The notes: generated by a model from the letters alone, not told the origin. DNA of 64,000 nucleotides from G965240365 sp965240365 (GCA_965240365.1 OZ251218.1:3038001-3102000); one strand, 5' to 3'; positions 47,528 through 56,392 are shown, counted from the first letter of the stretch. Numbers and translations: made by a program.

Positions 47528-48415
47528 TTAAGCCAGCAGTTTTTGCAAGTGAATCTGATACTGCCCCAAACCGCCACCGTAGTTGCCGGCCGCGATCTTT
47601 TTCAGGCCGGGGCGGGCCGCGGCCCGCATGCCGGCGCGCATGGCCTTTTGCACGGCTTCCAGTGTGAGACCGTCAATGACGATTTCCAGCACGCTGTTAA
47701 TGCCCGCTTCCAGCCGGCTGTCCGCGGTCACGCCGCGCAGGGTCGGGCACCAGGCCTCGTTGGTTGAGGCAATGAGCGCCTTGTAGCGCGAACCCACCTT
47801 GCTGCCGCTGCGCACCACGCCATTCGGAAAGGGCAGGATAATATCCCGGATCGACCGCATTGCTTTAACGGCGGCCGCGGCCGCGCGCAGGGCGGTGGTT
47901 TGATCTTTGGCCAGGAGCAGCAGGTTGCCGCCGCCCACGGCGTCTTGCAACTTGAATTCATCATCGACCAGAAATTCGCCGTCCATAACCGGGATCCGCC
48001 AGAGCCGCCGGCCGGCGATGACCTTGCTCTGTTGCCAGCCATCGCCAAAGTAGCGCAGTTGGCCGCCGACCGTGACGGCCGCGCCCTCGGTCAGCCCGTT
48101 GTAGCAGGCCGTAGAGGGACAGGTCATCACGCATTGACCGACGCGCTCGACCAGGCGTTTGCCGAGGCTTGCGGGATCCATCGCAAACAACAACACGGAA
48201 ACGGCCGGCCTGAGATCCGGCGAGGCGTCTGCCGGCAGTTCGCATTCTATGCCGGCCTCGCATTTACAGCCGATCACCGAGGTGGCAAAGCCGGTCATGG
48301 AGCGGCCCGCGGCCCGGGCCCATTCCCTGGTCGCGGCCGTGATGATGACGCGCGCGGCGACCATCTTGAAGGCTTCGGCGTAGGTATCGACGATGTCGGT
48401 TGACTTGATTTTCAT
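47528..48415 (-). CDS. ftr: Formylmethanofuran:H4MPT formyltransferase, second copy
   Basis: 295 residues beginning KIKSTDIVDTYAEAFKMVAA. Ftr motifs include LRYFGDGWQQSKVIAGRRLW, FLVDDEFKLQDAVGGGN and GSKVGSRYKALIASTNEAW. Paralogous to the fhcD at 35548 but clearly diverged, so not a recent duplication. The ATG overlaps the end of fwdA by 4 nt. Confidence 0.93.
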   Translation of the reverse strand: MKIKSTDIVDTYAEAFKMVAARVIITAATREWARAAGRSMTGFATSVIGCKCEAGIECELPADASPDLRPAVSVLLFAMDPASLGKRLVERVGQCVMTCPSTACYNGLTEGAAVTVGGQLRYFGDGWQQSKVIAGRRLWRIPVMDGEFLVDDEFKLQDAVGGGNLLLLAKDQTTALRAAAAAVKAMRSIRDIILPFPNGVVRSGSKVGSRYKALIASTNEAWCPTLRGVTADSRLEAGINSVLEIVIDGLTLEAVQKAMRAGMRAAARPGLKKIAAGNYGGGLGQYQIHLQKLLA

Positions 48416-50058
48416 GCCGTGGCCGGTTTGGTTGGCATGATCTGATGCGCATGCAGGTAGTGATCGGGCACGGCGTAGTTTTCAAATTCGATGGAGTAGT
48501 AGCTTTCAAAGAAAGGCTGCACCACTTCTTCAATTTTTTTATCGTATTCCGGCGCGATATGAAACAGCTTGCCGGCCGTGTCATTGCGAAATTCATGATT
48601 CTCTATGATCGGGACGCCCGCCTTGATCACATAGCGCGGCGCGTTGAACATCATTTCCTTGTCGTCCTGTTCGTCATAGATCGTAATATCCGCGTCTGCC
48701 CCGGCGCCAAGCTGGCCCTTGCAGTTGAGCCCGAGCGCGCGCGCCGGCCCGGCCCGGGTGATAATGGCGATCTCATTGAGCGTATATTCGCGCTCCAGAT
48801 CACGCAGGCCACACTTGTTCAGGGCCTTCTGGTTGACCCGTTTCATTTCTTCCCGCCGGAATGATTTGTCCATCAATAGTTTGATCAGCCGTGGATAACT
48901 CATAAACGACCCGCCATTCGGGTGGTCGGTCGATAACACCACGCGCCAGGGATCGGCGGATAATAAAAACAGTTCCAGGCCGATGGCCCATTGCAGGGTG
49001 TGCATGTAGCTGTGTTCCTGATAGGTGAACGGCACGATGCCGCAACCGCTCTCGCATTCGGTGTCGGCATTGACCCATTTCTGCCTGCTGTGGCCTTTCA
49101 GGACATAGGCCAGCGGCGCATCGGCCGTCATAATGGTCGATTTGCCAAACATGACCTGGCCCACGTCACAGGTGATGTTGGGATGCGCGTTAATGTAGTC
49201 GATGATCTCGCGGGCCTTTGAGATCGGGTTTTTGCCCGGTTCGCCGCCGTAACTGTGAAACTGGATATGGGCCAGATGCGCCCTCATGTCCGCGGCCGTT
49301 TTCATGGTTTCGAGCGTGGTGCGGTAATTGCCGCTATGGCCGAGATTATTACAATGAATATGAACCGGGTGGGGAAAGTCGCGTTTATTCACGGCCTTGA
49401 TAAATTCCCGGATGATTTGGCGTGGCGTCAGATCGGCCTCGGTTTTTTCATCAATATCGGACACATTGGAATTCCTTTTGCCTTTCCAGGGTTCATCGCC
49501 GCCGGGGTTGACCAGTTTTACCGTGTAGGCTTTAGTTGCGTTGATCCACCAGGCCAGCGCCTGTTCAAATTCCGCCGTGCGTTGCTCGCGCAATAGTTGT
49601 TGCAAAAAGATATTATTGCCGAGCAGCACATAAAAGCCCTTGTCGATGACCGGCGTGTCATGGAATTCTTCCAGCGTGTGGCGGGCGCCGATGGGCGTGA
49701 CGGCCGCCTCCATGGCCGTGGTGTAACCCAGGGTGGCGTAGCGGTAGCCGGTCGCAAACGTGGAGGGCACCGTCCCGCCCGAACCGGAACGGGTAAAGGG
49801 CGTTGAGGGATGGACATCATGGCGGTGATCTTCCGGTTGCAGCTTTCTGGCCGCATTGACCTTGGGCCCGGCGATATGGCAATGAATATCAATCCCGCCG
49901 GGCATGATCACCATGCCCCGGGCGTCAATGGTCGTCGCGTCTTCGGCAACGGCGTCAACGATGCGCCCATTTTCGACACAAAGCGTTTTTACCGCGCCAT
50001 CAATGCCATTGGCCGGGTCATAAACCCGGCCATTGATGATGCGCATTGCGGTGTTCAC
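48412..50058 (-). CDS. fwdA: Formylmethanofuran dehydrogenase subunit A-like (second cluster)
   Basis: 548 residues: amidohydrolase with HCHIAGPKVNAARKLQPEDH (HxH), candidate carboxy-Lys in AYTVKLVNPGG, HCNNLGHSGNYRTTLE, AHIQFHSYGGEPG and STDHPNGGSFMSY. All metal-site motifs are present, so it should be active. It lies downstream of a zeta-toxin-like pair that separates it from fwdB. A truncated 51-nt-type repeat lies just upstream (about 50143-50191). Confidence 0.94.
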   Translation of the reverse strand: MNTAMRIINGRVYDPANGIDGAVKTLCVENGRIVDAVAEDATTIDARGMVIMPGGIDIHCHIAGPKVNAARKLQPEDHRHDVHPSTPFTRSGSGGTVPSTFATGYRYATLGYTTAMEAAVTPIGARHTLEEFHDTPVIDKGFYVLLGNNIFLQQLLREQRTAEFEQALAWWINATKAYTVKLVNPGGDEPWKGKRNSNVSDIDEKTEADLTPRQIIREFIKAVNKRDFPHPVHIHCNNLGHSGNYRTTLETMKTAADMRAHLAHIQFHSYGGEPGKNPISKAREIIDYINAHPNITCDVGQVMFGKSTIMTADAPLAYVLKGHSRQKWVNADTECESGCGIVPFTYQEHSYMHTLQWAIGLELFLLSADPWRVVLSTDHPNGGSFMSYPRLIKLLMDKSFRREEMKRVNQKALNKCGLRDLEREYTLNEIAIITRAGPARALGLNCKGQLGAGADADITIYDEQDDKEMMFNAPRYVIKAGVPIIENHEFRNDTAGKLFHIAPEYDKKIEEVVQPFFESYYSIEFENYAVPDHYLHAHQIMPTKPATA

Positions 50059-50142
50059 TGTATATGCCTCATGCCTGCTTGTTTGGTTGTGCTTTGTTGG
50101 GATGTTAAGAAATCTACAGGGCGTTCGTACTCAGGCCGGGCG

Positions 50143-50191
50143 GCTAGGCGTGCCCTCTCGCCGCATACAGGCTGTCCATAAATGACGACGG
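50143..50191. repeat. Partial copy of the 51-nt insert
   Basis: GGCGGCTAGGCGTGCCCTC then GCCGCATACAGGCTGTCC, a shortened version of the 51-nt element found in REPs at 40.27 and 47.28 kb, without the surrounding hairpin. Confidence 0.65.
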
Positions 50192-50256
50192 GGTGTTGTT
50201 GCTGCTTTCCGTCACTTCACTCAGACAGGCCACTGGCCGCTGTAGCGAAACTTCAC

Positions 50257-50862
50257 TCATGCGCCTATCTCTATTGAACTTAATAAATCTTTAGAAATAG
50301 AGCGGATAGCCCACTCTGGCATATTCTTACTTTGAAATTTAGTCACGCGGCGCTCTAAAGAGAGCAACAAGCGGCTTCGAGAACAGGAGTTATCAAGCAC
50401 AAAGCCTCTGTCAGCCAGCTTTAAGGCGGTATCAAGGTTCGCCATACTGCGAGTGTAACGCCTGTTCACATCCTCTGTTTGCACATTATGGCCGCCACAT
50501 TTAACGCGGGTGGCGATGCGAAAGGCGCTTATATCGGGGCCATCTACCCCCACGAACACCAGGTTGATTTTATAACCTTGCGCCCTGGCTGCTTGCATTA
50601 ATCGCAACCCCCGTTTGCCAGTCAAGGTGGTCTCAATGGCAAAGCTGGTTTTCTGTTTTAAGTATTCTTGCTGCTGCTGTAGAGCCACACGCCCCGCTTG
50701 TACCGCCACGGAACTCATATCACTGCCAATGGCAGGGTTGATCTGTCGCGCGATATTATCAGGGTTTATTATCAGTAATTTATCTTTCAGGTAGCGATCA
50801 ACCAAAGTGCTCTTGCCTGCCCCGTTAGGGCCGGCAACAAGCCATAGTTGTGGCAGGCTCAT
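50257..50862 (-). CDS. Zeta-toxin-like P-loop kinase
   Basis: 201 residues. Walker A GPNGAGKSTLVDRYL, then IINPDNIARQINP and SFAIETTLTGKRGLRLM are the zeta-toxin/UDP-GlcNAc-kinase-like motifs. VGVDGPDISAFRIATRVKCG and the Arg-rich VNRRYTRSM segment follow. Zeta toxins phosphorylate UDP-N-acetylglucosamine; solitary relatives may act on other substrates. It overlaps a small upstream gene by 4 nt, which fits a toxin-antitoxin pair. Located between fwdB and fwdA on the same strand. Confidence 0.8.
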   Translation of the reverse strand: MSLPQLWLVAGPNGAGKSTLVDRYLKDKLLIINPDNIARQINPAIGSDMSSVAVQAGRVALQQQQEYLKQKTSFAIETTLTGKRGLRLMQAARAQGYKINLVFVGVDGPDISAFRIATRVKCGGHNVQTEDVNRRYTRSMANLDTALKLADRGFVLDNSCSRSRLLLSLERRVTKFQSKNMPEWAIRSISKDLLSSIEIGA

Positions 50863-51122
50863 TCAGAAATAATCTTGATTAGCCGTTCATCGCCGTGCTC
50901 ATCCATTCGGACCAACTCCATGCGACCGCCGGGGTACTCCTTGACAATCTGCCCCGGCGCTCTAAACGCCTCGTGCCGATAGTAAATAGGGACACCGGCT
51001 GCCAGATTGGCGCGGGCCGCGCTGTCATCCTCCTTTTGCAACTCTGCAAGCAAGCGATGAAAAAAAGCGGTTTCTTCACTTGGATTCATTTTATCCAGGT
51101 CCTGAAAATTCAGTTCACTCAT
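50859..51122 (-). CDS. Small protein paired with zeta-like kinase (putative antitoxin)
   Basis: 87 residues, acidic at the N-terminus (NFQDLDKMNPSEETAFFHRL) with a C-terminal segment GGRMELVRMDEHGDERL. No family recognised with certainty. The 4-nt overlap with the kinase gene suggests an antitoxin or partner. Not an epsilon antitoxin by appearance. Confidence 0.6.
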   Translation of the reverse strand: MSELNFQDLDKMNPSEETAFFHRLLAELQKEDDSAARANLAAGVPIYYRHEAFRAPGQIVKEYPGGRMELVRMDEHGDERLIKIISE

Positions 51123-51191
51123 TAACTAAAGCTCCGACTGTCTTATTTCGGCTGTCTTGATGGAGGCAGGCGGGAATGACATCCTTATGCC

Positions 51192-52553
51192 TCATCCCAA
51201 CGCGGCCCGCGATCCATTGTTTGCCCCGGCCCGGCCGGCGGCGAGCATGAGTTTGTGCGCGTGTTTTTTTATGCCGGTCAGGATGGTCTCATCATCGGGG
51301 AAGGGCGAGGCGAACGCCTGGCGCAGGGTGATGGGCACGTCGTCCATGCGATAGACCGTGCCGCCGGTGTTGATGCCATAGGTCGAGGTCCTGAAGGCGA
51401 CATGCGCGTCCTTGCCGGTCTCGGTCTCTTTGGGATCCAGCACGATGATCGGAATGTCTTTTAAGCGCTGAATGGCCTTTTTGGGAAAATTGGAGGCCGG
51501 GTCGCTGGCGATGATCAGGGCGGCATCGGCCTCGCCGTTGGCCAGGGTGTCCACGGTGGTAAATTCACCCGGATTAAAACGCGGATAACCACGGCTGAAA
51601 TTCACCCCGAACGGGTAGCCGGTCTGCCAGGAGACGACATTATCCGCCCCGGTCACATTGCCATGCCCGCGCACGGGCTTTGCGACAAAATGGGTAAATT
51701 CGTTGAGATCGGTCGCCAGCGCCAGCAGGGCGCCCGAGTTGAAATGGCGGCCGCGGGTCATGGTCAGGCCCATGCCGAAGAACAGCACGCCGAAGCGGCA
51801 GTTTTTCATTCTTTCGGTCAGGTCTTGCAGGGCCTCAAGCGATACCCCGGTGGTCTCTTCAATCCGGGCCGAGATCGGCTTGCCCTTCACCAGCGCGCGC
51901 AATGCCCAGAGCACTTCAAAATCCTTGCCGGGTTTGGGCTTGATCAGGATATCGGCGACCGGCGTGCTCTTGGTCTTGCGCACATCGACCAGCACCACGG
52001 TGCGATCCTTCTTGCCGCGCGGGGTAAACATGCCCTTGGGGGTGACGGCATAACGGCCAAAGTGGCGCGGGTGCGATTCGGCCGGATTGCCGCCCCAGTA
52101 GATGACCAGGTCGGCCCGGTTTTTGACCTCGCCGAGCGTGCTCGTGCTCTCGCCCACGCCCTGAAAGGCAAGCCCCGACGGGCCATGACAGACCGAGGTC
52201 GTGGTGTCCAGGTTGCCCTTGATAATATCACTGATCGCCACCGCCTGCCGTTGCGCCTCGCAGGTGGTGTCGCTCAAGCCATAGACGATCGGGAATCTGG
52301 CCTCGACCAGCGTCCTGGCCGCTTCCGCAATGGCCTCATCAAGGCCGGCCTCCCGGCCATCGATCAGGGCGGCCGGGCCTGCCTCTATGGTGTGTTCGGC
52401 AAACCAGGCGCGGCCCAGCAGGCAGGCGTTTCTGGATTTGACGATACGCTTTTGATCAAGGTCAACATGCAGTTCCATATCATCGCAGACACAACCGCAA
52501 AAGGTGCAGGTCGCGTTTTTGACGATGCGGATATTTTCAGCCCTTTCAGCCAT
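51192..52553 (-). CDS. fwdB: Formylmethanofuran dehydrogenase subunit B with catalytic-type Cys
   Basis: 453 residues from the ATG at 52553 (AERAENIRIVKNATC). Four Cys for a 4Fe-4S cluster: CTFCGCVCDD and NACLLGRAWF. The motif TTTSVCHGPSGLAFQGVGES matches the archaeal FwdB/FmdB region in which Cys (or Sec) ligates W/Mo; it is absent from the fhcB at 38104. EVKNRADLVIYWGGNPAESH and VTGADNVVSWQTGYPFGVNF are molybdopterin-domain signatures. With the FwdD gene 229 bp upstream this suggests a real W/Mo formylmethanofuran dehydrogenase. The longer frame to 52673 is not supported. Confidence 0.92.
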   Translation of the reverse strand: MAERAENIRIVKNATCTFCGCVCDDMELHVDLDQKRIVKSRNACLLGRAWFAEHTIEAGPAALIDGREAGLDEAIAEAARTLVEARFPIVYGLSDTTCEAQRQAVAISDIIKGNLDTTTSVCHGPSGLAFQGVGESTSTLGEVKNRADLVIYWGGNPAESHPRHFGRYAVTPKGMFTPRGKKDRTVVLVDVRKTKSTPVADILIKPKPGKDFEVLWALRALVKGKPISARIEETTGVSLEALQDLTERMKNCRFGVLFFGMGLTMTRGRHFNSGALLALATDLNEFTHFVAKPVRGHGNVTGADNVVSWQTGYPFGVNFSRGYPRFNPGEFTTVDTLANGEADAALIIASDPASNFPKKAIQRLKDIPIIVLDPKETETGKDAHVAFRTSTYGINTGGTVYRMDDVPITLRQAFASPFPDDETILTGIKKHAHKLMLAAGRAGANNGSRAALG

Positions 52554-52595
52554 GAGAGACTCCGTGCTTGAGTGGTATAACAGCTTGCCTATTGG

Positions 52596-52761
52596 ACGCT
52601 CTGAATAAATCCATCCTGGACTTATCAGAGCACGCAAGGTGAAAATGTGATTTTCACCTTGCTTCAAAATCAATGATTTGCATCATTGATTTTGGCGGTA
52701 CGCCTGCCTGCAGCAGGCAGGTCCCTGTACCGCAGGAAACTCTGATTCAATCAGAGTTTCC
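52596..52761. repeat. Structured interspersed repeat, copy B
   Basis: GCTCTGAATAAATCCATCC through AATCAGAGTTTCC, with hairpins AAGGTGAAAATGTGATTTTC and AATCAATGATTTGCATCATT. A 19-bp palindrome at 52703 is absent from copy A (26436-26568). It lies between fwdD and fwdB. Confidence 0.85.
52703..52721. repeat. 19-bp palindrome in structured repeat B
   Basis: A perfect copy. Copy A reads GCGGTACGTCCCTGTGCCGC through the site. Confidence 0.95.
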
Positions 52762-52782
52762 CTATGCAGTATGCAGTTTTCT

Positions 52783-53112
52783 TCAGACTTTCTCAATTTC
52801 AACTTCCATGTGCTTGGAGAGCGGCATCCCGCTGCCGGCGGTTTCGCTGGCCATGAGCGCGCTGGAAGGCGGGCCGTAGGCAATGAACAGGGTCCCCGCC
52901 GGCAGGTCTTCCGGTTTTTTGCCGAGACAGCGCACCACGGTCTCTCCCGTCTCATTGCTGAGCCGCACCGCATCGCCGTCCTCAAGCCCCAGCCTGTGCA
53001 TGTCGTCCCGGTTCATCTCCAGGGTTGAAGTGACCGCGATATAGTCGGGCTTGAGCTTGCCCTGGTTTAATGTCGTGCCCTGTTTGCTTGTGCGCCCCGG
53101 AATGAGTATCAT
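52783..53112 (-). CDS. fwdD: Molybdopterin dinucleotide-binding subunit (FwdD-like)
   Basis: 109 residues from the ATG at 53112 (ILIPGRTSKQGTTLNQGKLK). EMNRDDMHRLGLEDGDAVRL, ETGETVVRC and FIAYGPPSSALMASETAGS followed by GMPLSKHMEV are the FwdD/FmdD molydop-binding domain. In archaea this subunit completes the MGD site of FwdB. Canonical bacterial Fhc complexes do not need it. Its presence with the Cys-bearing fwdB points to a functional metal cofactor. Divergently transcribed from the RFAP synthase gene, with 113 bp between them for both promoters. Confidence 0.88.
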   Translation of the reverse strand: MILIPGRTSKQGTTLNQGKLKPDYIAVTSTLEMNRDDMHRLGLEDGDAVRLSNETGETVVRCLGKKPEDLPAGTLFIAYGPPSSALMASETAGSGMPLSKHMEVEIEKV

Positions 53113-53225
53113 CTTTTCCGCCACCTGCTGACTCCGTCTGTAGATATTGCAAATTTCAATTATAGCCCCGACCGGCAAGTCGGGACAAATTCGACCAAAA
53201 CCCCGCGACAATTCATTCAAAAAAA

Positions 53226-54257
53226 ATGGAAAATAATCAACCTATCCGGCCGCCGGGCTGCGTGAGTGTCCGCGCCGCGGCCAGATTGCATCTGGGTTTT
53301 CTGGACCTGAACGGAGGGCTGGGGCGGAAGTTCGGCAGCCTGGGGCTGGCCATCAGCGGCATTGAGACGGCGCTCACGGCTGAGTATGCCGCCGCTATGG
53401 ATATCAGCGGCCCGGCGGCGGGCCGCGCCAGGCAATATGCCGAGCGGCTCCTGGCGCGCTTCGGCGTCAGGGATGGGGTGAAGCTCAGGATTCATTCGGC
53501 CATACCGGAACACGCCGGGCTCGGTTCCGGCACGCAGTTATCGCTGGCCGTCGCCTCTGCCATTGTCAGACTCTACAACTTGCGCGAACAGGATCCGGCC
53601 CGCCTAGGCGCCCTGTTGCAGCGCGGGGCGCGTTCCGGTATCGGCATCGGCGCCTTTATGAAAGGCGGCTTTGTGGTCGATGGCGGCCGCGGCGCGCGCA
53701 GCCGCGTGCCGCCGCTCATAAGTCACCTGCCTTTTCCCGGGCACTGGCGCATCATGCTGATCTTTGACGATGAGGCAGAGGGGATCAATGGCCCGCCGGA
53801 ACGCTGGGCCTTCGAGACCCTGCCGCCCATGTCCGAATCCCTGTGCGGCCTCTTGAGCCGTCTGACCCTGATGCAGGTTTTACCGGCGATCTGCGAACAG
53901 GACTGCGCGCGCTTCGGCGCGGCGATCACCCGCATTCAAAACATCACGGGCGACTACTTTTCACAGGTGCAAAGCGGGCGCTATGCCTCGCGGCATCTGC
54001 AAGCCATACTTGAGACCCTCGGCAATACCGGGGCAACGGGTCTGGGTCAGAGTTCCTGGGGGCCGACCGGTTTCGCTGTCTTCCCGAATGAAACCCTGGC
54101 CTTGCAGGCCCTGAAAAAAATCAAGCAGGAATGGCAAGACCAGCCGGCCCTGCGCTTCATGCTCAGCCGCGCCTGCAACAACCCCGCCCGCCTCAGGGTT
54201 GACCCGGCCGGACCCGTGGCAAGCCCGGTTGTCATGCCGGCCGGAGTAATGCGGTGA
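53226..54257 (+). CDS. Beta-ribofuranosylaminobenzene 5'-phosphate synthase
   Basis: 343 residues of the GHMP-kinase-like RFAP synthase family. Signatures: RAAARLHLGFLDLNGGLGRK near the N-terminus, IPEHAGLGSGTQLSLAVASA (GHMP motif), SGIGIGAFMKGGFVVDGGRG and GQSSWGPTGFAVF. It couples p-aminobenzoate to phosphoribosyl pyrophosphate with loss of CO2, the committed step of methanopterin synthesis. It stands first in the biosynthetic half of the island, with pabB (pABA supply) at the far end. Confidence 0.93.
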   Translation: MENNQPIRPPGCVSVRAAARLHLGFLDLNGGLGRKFGSLGLAISGIETALTAEYAAAMDISGPAAGRARQYAERLLARFGVRDGVKLRIHSAIPEHAGLGSGTQLSLAVASAIVRLYNLREQDPARLGALLQRGARSGIGIGAFMKGGFVVDGGRGARSRVPPLISHLPFPGHWRIMLIFDDEAEGINGPPERWAFETLPPMSESLCGLLSRLTLMQVLPAICEQDCARFGAAITRIQNITGDYFSQVQSGRYASRHLQAILETLGNTGATGLGQSSWGPTGFAVFPNETLALQALKKIKQEWQDQPALRFMLSRACNNPARLRVDPAGPVASPVVMPAGVMR

Positions 54258-54324
54258 TGGGGGTGATTTTAGCGGAAGGGGCAATAATAATGACAAAGTT
54301 TGCCGGGATGTGTTTATCTCTTCG

Positions 54325-54400
54325 TTGTCATTCCAGCGAAAGCTTGCCTGCATGGATGCAGGTGGTAGAGCCGCGTCTGGAACAAGCGGCCGAGGAATCC
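54325..54400. repeat. REP with 49-nt insert
   Basis: GTCATTCCAGCGAAAGCTTG then GCCTGCATGGATGCAGGTGG and GGCCGAGGAATCCAGG: the 49-nt insert in the standard REP site, slightly diverged. Confidence 0.8.
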
Positions 54401-54429
54401 AGGAAGGCGTTGCCGGGATATTATTAACA

Positions 54430-54600
54430 TGGCAATTAAACAGGCATCCTTGCCTATTTAATTGCCGCCCAATAAAATTCGGCGCAATTCGCGGAATTGC
54501 TTGATTTTATTGGGCTCCGCGGGCTACGCCCGCGCCAGCACATCCCTGTGCTGGATTATTAACCCGCTATATTATTAATTGCCGGGATATTAAATTAATT
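54430..54600. repeat. Cluster of four to five consecutive hairpins
   Basis: GGCAATTAAACAGGCA/TGCCTATTTAATTGCC (54431-54466, 15-bp interrupted stem), then GCCCAATAAAATTC/GATTTTATTGGGC, CGCGGGC/GCCCGCG and CCAGCACA/TGTGCTGG (54535-54554). Loops are short and two contain TCC. No ORF of interest. Possibly another interspersed structured repeat. Confidence 0.6.
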
Positions 54601-54701
54601 TCGGCTTTTTCGTTGGGATAAGGAGCACAGAAATAGCGCATGAGCTTGTCATTCCCGTATAAACAGGAATGGATTATATAAACCACTGGATTCCGGCTTT
54701 C

Positions 54702-54720
54702 GCCTGCCTGTTGCAGGCAG
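54702..54720. repeat. 19-bp palindrome (one mismatch) in REP
   Basis: CCTGCCTGTTGCAGGCAGG, placed between a REP half (CCGGCTTTCG) and the tail of a 49-nt-type insert (GGAACAGGCCGCCGAGG). Confidence 0.88.
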
Positions 54721-54812
54721 GTCGGAACAGGCCGCCGAGGAATCCAGGAAGACGTCACTGGAATGTGAAGTGAATTGCGATTTCTACCGGCTGGATTAGC
54801 GGGAGTCTGGCA

Positions 54813-55955
54813 ATGAGGCATTATGGCATTATCTCCTTATCTTCCCGCGCGCTGGTGGCCTCGGCGAAACGGGCCGGTTATGCGGCGCATAGCCTGGATT
54901 GTTATGCCGATAGCGATACCCAAGGAGACGCGGTGTCTGTTTATCGGCTGGCATATCACGCCAACGGCTTCGATCCGCGGGCGCTGACGGCCGCCGTTGA
55001 CCGGCTGTTAGCCGAATATCCGGCCCTGTGTTTCGTTGCGGGTTCAGGTTTTGAGAGGAATCCGGCCCAACTGGATTTGATAAGGCAACGGGGCAGGCTG
55101 TTGGCCAATGCAAGCCACAGCCTGCGCCGGCTCAATGACCCGATGGGCTTTAAGCGCTTATTATCCAGACACGGTATCCGGCATCCGGCCACCTGGTCTT
55201 GCTTGGGCCGGGGCGGACAAAATATCCTGGTGAAGCGCGGCGGCGCCGAGGGCGGGGCGCATGTGCGGCGAACCGGGGCGGCCGCCTTGCCCGCGAGGCC
55301 GGGGTATTATTACCAGGAATTTATCAAAGGCGAGGTGATGAGCGCCGTTATTTTGGCCTCCGGGTCAGGCGTTGCCGTGCTCGGCTTTAACTGTCAATGG
55401 CAAACTGGATGGTTCCCGGAACGGCCCTTTATGTACGCGGGGGCCATCGCGCTGGCTGAGGTTGATATTGAGATCAGGCGGGCGGTCACGCGAATCGCGG
55501 CCGTGCTCGCCGGGGAACTGGAACTCAGGGGCCTGCTTGGCCTGGATTTTATCTGCCGGGGATCCGGCGAGATCATCGTGCTGGAATTAAACCCCAGGCC
55601 GCCCGCCACCTTTGAACTGCATGAAGGCGGGGGTTCCCTGTTCCGGCGGCACATTGCCTGTTTTGAGCAGGCGTCCGCGCGTCTTGCGCCGGCCTGTTTG
55701 CGGGGCGCCAAGCCGACGCCCGGCGTCCGGCCGAGGGGGCATGCGCTGCTTTATCTGGAGCAGGATATTGACCGCTTCCCCGAGTTGACCTGGCCCGGCT
55801 GGGCCAGGGACAGACCGGTCACGGGCGCGGCCATTCCGGCGCGGACGCCGGTCTGCTCGGTAGAGGCCGCGGCGCCGACCAAAGAGACCGTCCGGCGCTT
55901 GCTGGAAGCGCGCTTGCGCCGGATAAAGGCGGAAATATTGACGCGGCATGGATAA
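54813..55955 (+). CDS. ATP-grasp protein of the H4MPT island
   Basis: 380 residues. The N-terminus RHYGIISLSSRALVASAKRA is a Rossmann-like pre-ATP-grasp domain. YYYQEFIKGEVMSAVILASG and LGLDFICRGSGEIIVLELNP then RPPATFEL hold the ATP/Mg-binding Asp, Glu and Asn (ExNPRP). ATP-grasp ligases of this type occur in H4MPT gene islands of methylotrophs and are assumed to join amino acids or acids to the cofactor; the exact substrate is not known to me. Start at the ATG at 54813. Confidence 0.8.
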   Translation: MRHYGIISLSSRALVASAKRAGYAAHSLDCYADSDTQGDAVSVYRLAYHANGFDPRALTAAVDRLLAEYPALCFVAGSGFERNPAQLDLIRQRGRLLANASHSLRRLNDPMGFKRLLSRHGIRHPATWSCLGRGGQNILVKRGGAEGGAHVRRTGAAALPARPGYYYQEFIKGEVMSAVILASGSGVAVLGFNCQWQTGWFPERPFMYAGAIALAEVDIEIRRAVTRIAAVLAGELELRGLLGLDFICRGSGEIIVLELNPRPPATFELHEGGGSLFRRHIACFEQASARLAPACLRGAKPTPGVRPRGHALLYLEQDIDRFPELTWPGWARDRPVTGAAIPARTPVCSVEAAAPTKETVRRLLEARLRRIKAEILTRHG

Positions 55956-55975
55956 TCACGAAGATGAGTTTTTTG

Positions 55976-56367
55976 GCCTCTTTTAAAATCCGAGTGGGTA
56001 ATGCAATAATTCTGGCGTAATTGATGACCAGGACAGAACGGAGACGGCCTGCGGGCAGCAGGTAGGCCAAAATGACAACAGTTTCGTCATTCCAGCGAAA
56101 GCTGGAATCCACGCCTGCCGCAGGCAGGCAGGTAGCGGGGTGGCAGGTAACTCAGCGGGGTCGGTTGGAATGAGGTATTCAGATGGTCATTCCCGCTTAT
56201 GCGGGAATGTATTGTATCAACCACTGGATTCCAGCTTTCGCTGGAATGACGATGAGGTGTCGTTCCGGCTTTACATCATTCCGGCCTGCCTGCCGCAGAC
56301 AGGCTCATGCCATTTTCTGCACACTCAATCCACATGCGGCTTAACCCACTCGGAACTCAAAAGAGCC
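55976..56367 (+). mobile_element. MITE-like element, copy 1
   Basis: Bounded by GCCTCTTTTAAAATCCGAG… and …CTCGGAACTCAAAAGAGCC, imperfect terminal inverted repeats (CTCTTTT and GAGTGGGT conserved). 392 bp, no gene inside, containing REP hairpins. Its reverse complement recurs at 60408-60862. Lies between the ATP-grasp gene and mch. Confidence 0.8.
56285..56303. repeat. Diverged 19-bp palindrome in MITE copy 1
   Basis: CCTGCCTGCCGCAGACAGG: two differences from the consensus, matched by 60472-60490 in copy 2. Confidence 0.7.
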
Positions 56368-56392
56368 AATAAAATAAAGGGGTAAACAACAA

